Origin: Chloroflexota bacterium
GTDB taxonomy: Bacteria; Chloroflexota; Chloroflexia; Chloroflexales; Kallotenuaceae
Length of the DNA stretch: 7,451 nt
Direction of reading: 5' to 3'
Assembly (NCBI GenBank): GCA_019240175.1
Contig: JAFAYS010000063.1
Span: forward strand, 1-7,451
Shown here: positions 5,101-7,451 of the stretch, piece by piece
Layout of the letters: every line of letters starts with the position of its first letter
How positions within the stretch are numbered: the stretch's first letter is position 1
Program-made: the position numbers and the translations under genes
Notes under the pieces: model-generated
Told to the model about the DNA's origin: nothing
Databases searched by the model: none
The model's input: only the letters and a program-made list of their open reading frames with translations

Positions 5101-6187
5101 ATTTCCACGACCATTTGCTAAACGCGCTGTAGAGCGGCAGAAACATTGTGTACGGCATTTGCAGCAGCATCCACAGCGGCAGATGGCGCAGCAGATCCCG
5201 GCGCTGAAAGCGCGTGGCCGCCACGCCGAGGTGCAGCAGATCGGCCAGGGTGCGTCCTGCAACCAATTGAAGCAGCGCGCGACGAAGGCTGCGCGTGCCC
5301 AGCAGCAGCGGAAACGAGAGCAGCAGCCCGTTAAGTGTCCCGATGATCGTGCCGGTCACGAGCAGAGCCGGATTATGCCACAGCACCTCCTGGCCGCCCG
5401 CCATCCAGCGCACACGTTGATTCAGCGCCTGGCGCAGCGTCGGCTCGGCGGGCGTGGAGACGAACGCACCGGGATCGTCGCAAAACACCACGCGCCAGTC
5501 GGTGCGATCCAGCACATGCTGTAGCAGCACCATATCGTCGGCGACCGCGCCCGTCGGCATGGCCTCGAAGCCGCCCGCCTCATTGTAGGCCGCACGACGA
5601 TAGGCCAGATTCGCCCCCGCCGCGCCCACCGGATGCTCAAGATTCGTCGCGCCGGCCAGCGTTGCCATCATCGAGAAATAATCCAGCGCCTGAAGATCTT
5701 CCATAAGTCTGCTGTTGGCGGCGTATAGCTCAACATAGCCCAGCACCGCACCCACATCCGGCGTGAAGCAGGCCGCCATGCCGCTGATCCAGGTTGGAGG
5801 CATGCGGCAATCGGCATCGGTGAGTAGCAGCAACTCGCCCTGCGCCTGCGCGATGCCCTGTGTCAGACCGTGGATCTTGGGCGTGCGTCCTTCCGGCACC
5901 TCGGTAATCGTGACGATCTTGAGCCGTGGATCGCGCGCCTGATAGCTGCGCAACATCTCGGGCGTCGCATCGGTCGAGCGATCGTCGACGATGATCACCT
6001 CGTAGCGCGGATAGTTCTGGCCAAGCAGCGCATCCAACAGCCGCGGGAGATCTGCCGCCTCATCGCGCGCCGCGACAATCACCGAGACGCTGGGCTGAGC
6101 GGATGAGCGCGGCTGGCGACGAAACAGGCCGATCGTCAGCAGCACGCGCAGGGCAACATAGCAGGCGGTCACAACTTGCAGCAGCAT
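5099..6187 (-). CDS. Membrane-anchored family 2 glycosyltransferase (362 aa)
   Basis: This is a processive-type GT2 enzyme that would transfer a sugar from a nucleotide sugar at the cytoplasmic face of the membrane. An N-terminal hydrophobic helix (about 4-22) precedes the GT-A domain: VSVIVAARDEA (34-44), VDDRSTDAT (67-75), the metal-binding DAD at 124-126, GAVADDMVL with D217/D218 as catalytic-base candidates, and QRVRW (Q257, R260, W261), the QxxRW motif. Two hydrophobic stretches follow (about 273-297 and 333-352), placing the C terminus in the membrane. The architecture resembles glycosyltransferases of lipid, carotenoid or exopolysaccharide pathways; the acceptor cannot be told from here. 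The ATG at 6187 is the first good start, with GAGGGAG about 13 bases upstream, a rather long spacing. It has no partner genes nearby and converges on the HEAT-like gene, with a gap of 117 bases. Confidence 0.9.
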   Translation of the reverse strand: MLLQVVTACYVALRVLLTIGLFRRQPRSSAQPSVSVIVAARDEAADLPRLLDALLGQNYPRYEVIIVDDRSTDATPEMLRSYQARDPRLKIVTITEVPEGRTPKIHGLTQGIAQAQGELLLLTDADCRMPPTWISGMAACFTPDVGAVLGYVELYAANSRLMEDLQALDYFSMMATLAGATNLEHPVGAAGANLAYRRAAYNEAGGFEAMPTGAVADDMVLLQHVLDRTDWRVVFCDDPGAFVSTPAEPTLRQALNQRVRWMAGGQEVLWHNPALLVTGTIIGTLNGLLLSFPLLLGTRSLRRALLQLVAGRTLADLLHLGVAATRFQRRDLLRHLPLWMLLQMPYTMFLPLYSAFSKWSWK

Positions 6188-6251
6188 AGGATCGTGTTTT
6201 CTCCCTCACAACAGGCTTCAATCCTTGGGACGATCGTGTCCATATCGCCGC

Positions 6252-6260
6252 AGAATAGCA
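6252..6260 (-). promoter_or_regulatory. Candidate extended -10 box for the glycosyltransferase
   Basis: Read on the minus strand the bases are TGC-TATTCT, an extended -10 of the same TGC type as the two stronger promoters in the window. No good -35 is present, which extended -10 promoters can tolerate. It would give a leader of roughly 60 bases. Confidence 0.35.
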
Positions 6261-6302
6261 AGCAAAATGCCGTCCAGCGCTGTGTTCAGCACGATTCGGG
6301 CA

Positions 6303-6354
6303 AACCTAGACATACATTCTTGCATCTAGGTTGCCTGTAGCACGTTGAGCTACA
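6303..6354. repeat. Two small inverted repeats upstream of the membrane protein gene
   Basis: AACCTAGA (6303-6310) and TCTAGGTT (6325-6332) form an 8-bp inverted repeat with a 14-base loop. Next to it, TGTAGC (6336-6341) and GCTACA (6349-6354) form a 6-bp stem with a 7-base loop. There is no T tract. The first shares its AACCTAGA core with the GAACCTAGAAC repeats elsewhere in the window. This divergent 302-base gap (6188-6489) otherwise shows no gene. Confidence 0.4.
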
Positions 6355-6489
6355 CGCTGTACTGCCTCGTCTCCCCTGGCAGCCCGACGATCGTTCAGGT
6401 AGCTAATCGATGGTCAGCGTATGCGAGAACCTGTATGGTACAGCTATACAAACGATCGACTGTCGCCTTACTCATCGGAGCATACGTTT

Positions 6490-7014
6490 ATGGGTACACG
6501 TCGCATTGTTGAACAAATCATAGCTGAAGCAACGCAGATCGGTTGCTTAAGTGGCATTGTGCTCGGCGCTGGGTATGGCGCGCTGCTACCTTTAGGGTTT
6601 ATCCTGCCCAGTTTCTTCCAGACGCCTAGCTTAGAATCCCTCGGTTATGGCGTGATCTTCGTGCTTATTGCTGGCTCGATCGGACTCGGCATCGGTTGCG
6701 TCATTGGCGGATTGGCCGGGATGATGCTTGGTCTGAGCAGCGGGCTTGCCGTCGCCTGGCTCACGGTCGCCTGCTACACGCCTATGCACAATCCGGATCA
6801 ATTCCGTTGGAGTGTGCGGCTGACGAGTGTGTTTATAACGCTGCTTGGCAGCTTGCTTGTATCGCTGACCCTTGGTCGCGTCCCAAGTGAGGGTGGGTAC
6901 CTGTACTTTGTCGGTATTCCGCTGTTTCTCACGCTGCCTTGTGGATGGTGGGCCGGCTCGCATTTGGCGGATCGGTATCTCGCACAGTTAGACCAAGATG
7001 CCGAGCGCGAATGA
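6490..7014 (+). CDS. Small multi-pass membrane protein, unknown function (174 aa)
   Basis: I do not recognise the family. About four to five hydrophobic segments are visible: roughly 17-43 (IGCLSGIVLGAGYGALLPLGF onward), 52-78 and 79-94 (glycine-rich, with GLGIGCVIGGLAGMMLG), 110-127 (TSVFITLLGSLLVSLTL) and 137-158 (FVGIPLFLTLPCGWWAG). The short cytoplasm-like tail is charged (RYLAQLDQDAERE). Glycine-rich paired helices recall glycine-zipper proteins, but that is only a resemblance. The ATG at 6490 is chosen because CGGAG (6476-6480) lies 9 bases upstream; an in-frame ATG at 6421 would add 23 polar residues without a good ribosome-binding site. Codon use looks less GC-biased than in neighbouring genes, which may reflect membrane composition or a different origin. 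The stop is 77 bases before the next gene. Confidence 0.75.
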   Translation: MGTRRIVEQIIAEATQIGCLSGIVLGAGYGALLPLGFILPSFFQTPSLESLGYGVIFVLIAGSIGLGIGCVIGGLAGMMLGLSSGLAVAWLTVACYTPMHNPDQFRWSVRLTSVFITLLGSLLVSLTLGRVPSEGGYLYFVGIPLFLTLPCGWWAGSHLADRYLAQLDQDAERE

Positions 7015-7023
7015 TCGACGCTC

Positions 7024-7051
7024 TTGCGTTTCTTTCGATAGCTGCTATGAT
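7024..7051 (+). promoter_or_regulatory. Extended -10 promoter for the nitroreductase gene
   Basis: TTGCGT (7024-7029), a 16-base spacer, TGC (7043-7045) and TATGAT (7046-7051) form a sigma-70-type promoter with an extended -10. Transcription would begin near 7058, about 34 bases before the ATG, so this gene does not depend on the upstream membrane-protein transcript. Confidence 0.65.
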
Positions 7052-7091
7052 AAAGTAAGTACAATCTACTACGAGACTAAGGGAGATCGGC

Positions 7092-7451
7092 ATGAGCGAC
7101 TACAACGCATGGAACACGGCCATTATCAACGAGTTTCGCGCCAACAACGGCAAAGTCGGCGGGCGCTTCGAAGGCGGTACCCTGCTTTTGCTGCACACCA
7201 CAGGGGCCAGGAGCGGCGTCGAGCGGATCAATCCGCTGGCCTACACAACCGATGGCGAGCGCTTCATCATCATCGCCTCAAAGGGCGGCGCGCCCACCCA
7301 TCCCGACTGGTACTACAACATTCTCGCTAATTCAGCGGTGACGATCGAGGTTGGCAGCGAGCATTTTCCAGCGCGCGCAACCGTAGCGGAGGAGCCTGAG
7401 CGCACACGCTTGTTTGAGCAGATGGCGGCGCAGATGCCCGGCTTTGCGGAG
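7092..7451 (+). CDS. Ddn-like nitroreductase / deazaflavin (F420)-dependent oxidoreductase, 5' 120 codons
   Basis: The product belongs to the split-beta-barrel family around Mycobacterium Ddn (DUF385), enzymes that use reduced coenzyme F420 to reduce quinones, nitro compounds or similar substrates. The frame is open from the ATG at 7092 to the window edge with 120 codons, and most of a family usually near 140-150 aa is present. Typical segments are INEFRANNGKVGGRFEG (12-28), LLLLHTTGARSGVERINPLAY (31-51, given here as the family's LLLxTTGxxSG pattern), IIIASKGGAPTHPDWYYNI (59-77) and VTIEVG, and the fragment ends in MPGFAE. The SD sequence AAGGGAG (7079-7085) is 6 bases from the ATG and a good promoter precedes it. 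F420 use is inferred from the family; the cofactor genes are not in the window, and some relatives may use other flavins. The C terminus is cut by the window edge. Confidence 0.92.
   Translation, partial: MSDYNAWNTAIINEFRANNGKVGGRFEGGTLLLLHTTGARSGVERINPLAYTTDGERFIIIASKGGAPTHPDWYYNILANSAVTIEVGSEHFPARATVAEEPERTRLFEQMAAQMPGFAE

Noticed and set aside
5146..5524. Plus-strand frames opposite the glycosyltransferase
   Set aside because: They are antisense shadows of a complete GT2 gene with all expected motifs.
6421..6489. Upstream ATG for the small membrane protein
   Set aside because: There is no good ribosome-binding site before it. The extra 23 residues are polar and low in structure, while 6490 has CGGAG at 9 bases.

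Overview
The window is about 7.45 kb of GC-rich bacterial chromosome. It holds housekeeping and general-metabolism genes with no mobile element, CRISPR array, rRNA or tRNA that I can see. The best guess for the source is Chloroflexota (class Chloroflexia or a relative). This rests on GC-rich codon use, an F420-type (Ddn-like) oxidoreductase, an unusual RGCWAGP version of the RNase HII first motif, and intergenic gaps filled with short phased GAAC/GTTC repeats. The assignment is an inference from style and was not searched.

Layout. Bases 1-1765 (minus strand) hold the N-terminal and AAA+ portions of an ATP-dependent Lon protease; its proteolytic domain lies beyond the left edge. A divergent 517-base gap (1766-2282) follows. 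It carries a strong extended -10 promoter and a terminator-like hairpin in the leader of rplS (ribosomal protein L19, 2283-2633). Next on the plus strand come a class I SAM-dependent methyltransferase (2719-3369), rnhB for RNase HII (3585-4217), and a HEAT-like repeat protein (4217-4981) whose start codon overlaps the rnhB stop. Converging on these from the minus strand is a membrane-anchored family 2 glycosyltransferase (5099-6187). The right end holds a small multi-pass membrane protein of unknown function (6490-7014) and the first 120 codons of a Ddn-like nitroreductase (7092 to the edge), which has its own extended -10 promoter.

How the parts relate. rplS, a middle gene and rnhB echo the rplS-ylqF-rnhB order known from other bacteria, with a methyltransferase in the middle position. 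The only tightly coupled pair is rnhB and the HEAT-like gene. The other genes look like separately transcribed units.

The most distinctive structure is not a gene. Three successive gaps (after rplS, after the methyltransferase and after the HEAT-like gene) each contain GAAC units in 7- or 8-base phase, followed by GTTC units in 7-base phase. Two of them end in intrinsic-terminator-like hairpins with T tracts. One array runs into the methyltransferase gene and supplies its last codons. I found no convincing new multi-gene system here; the repeat family and the rplS leader are what most merit a second look.
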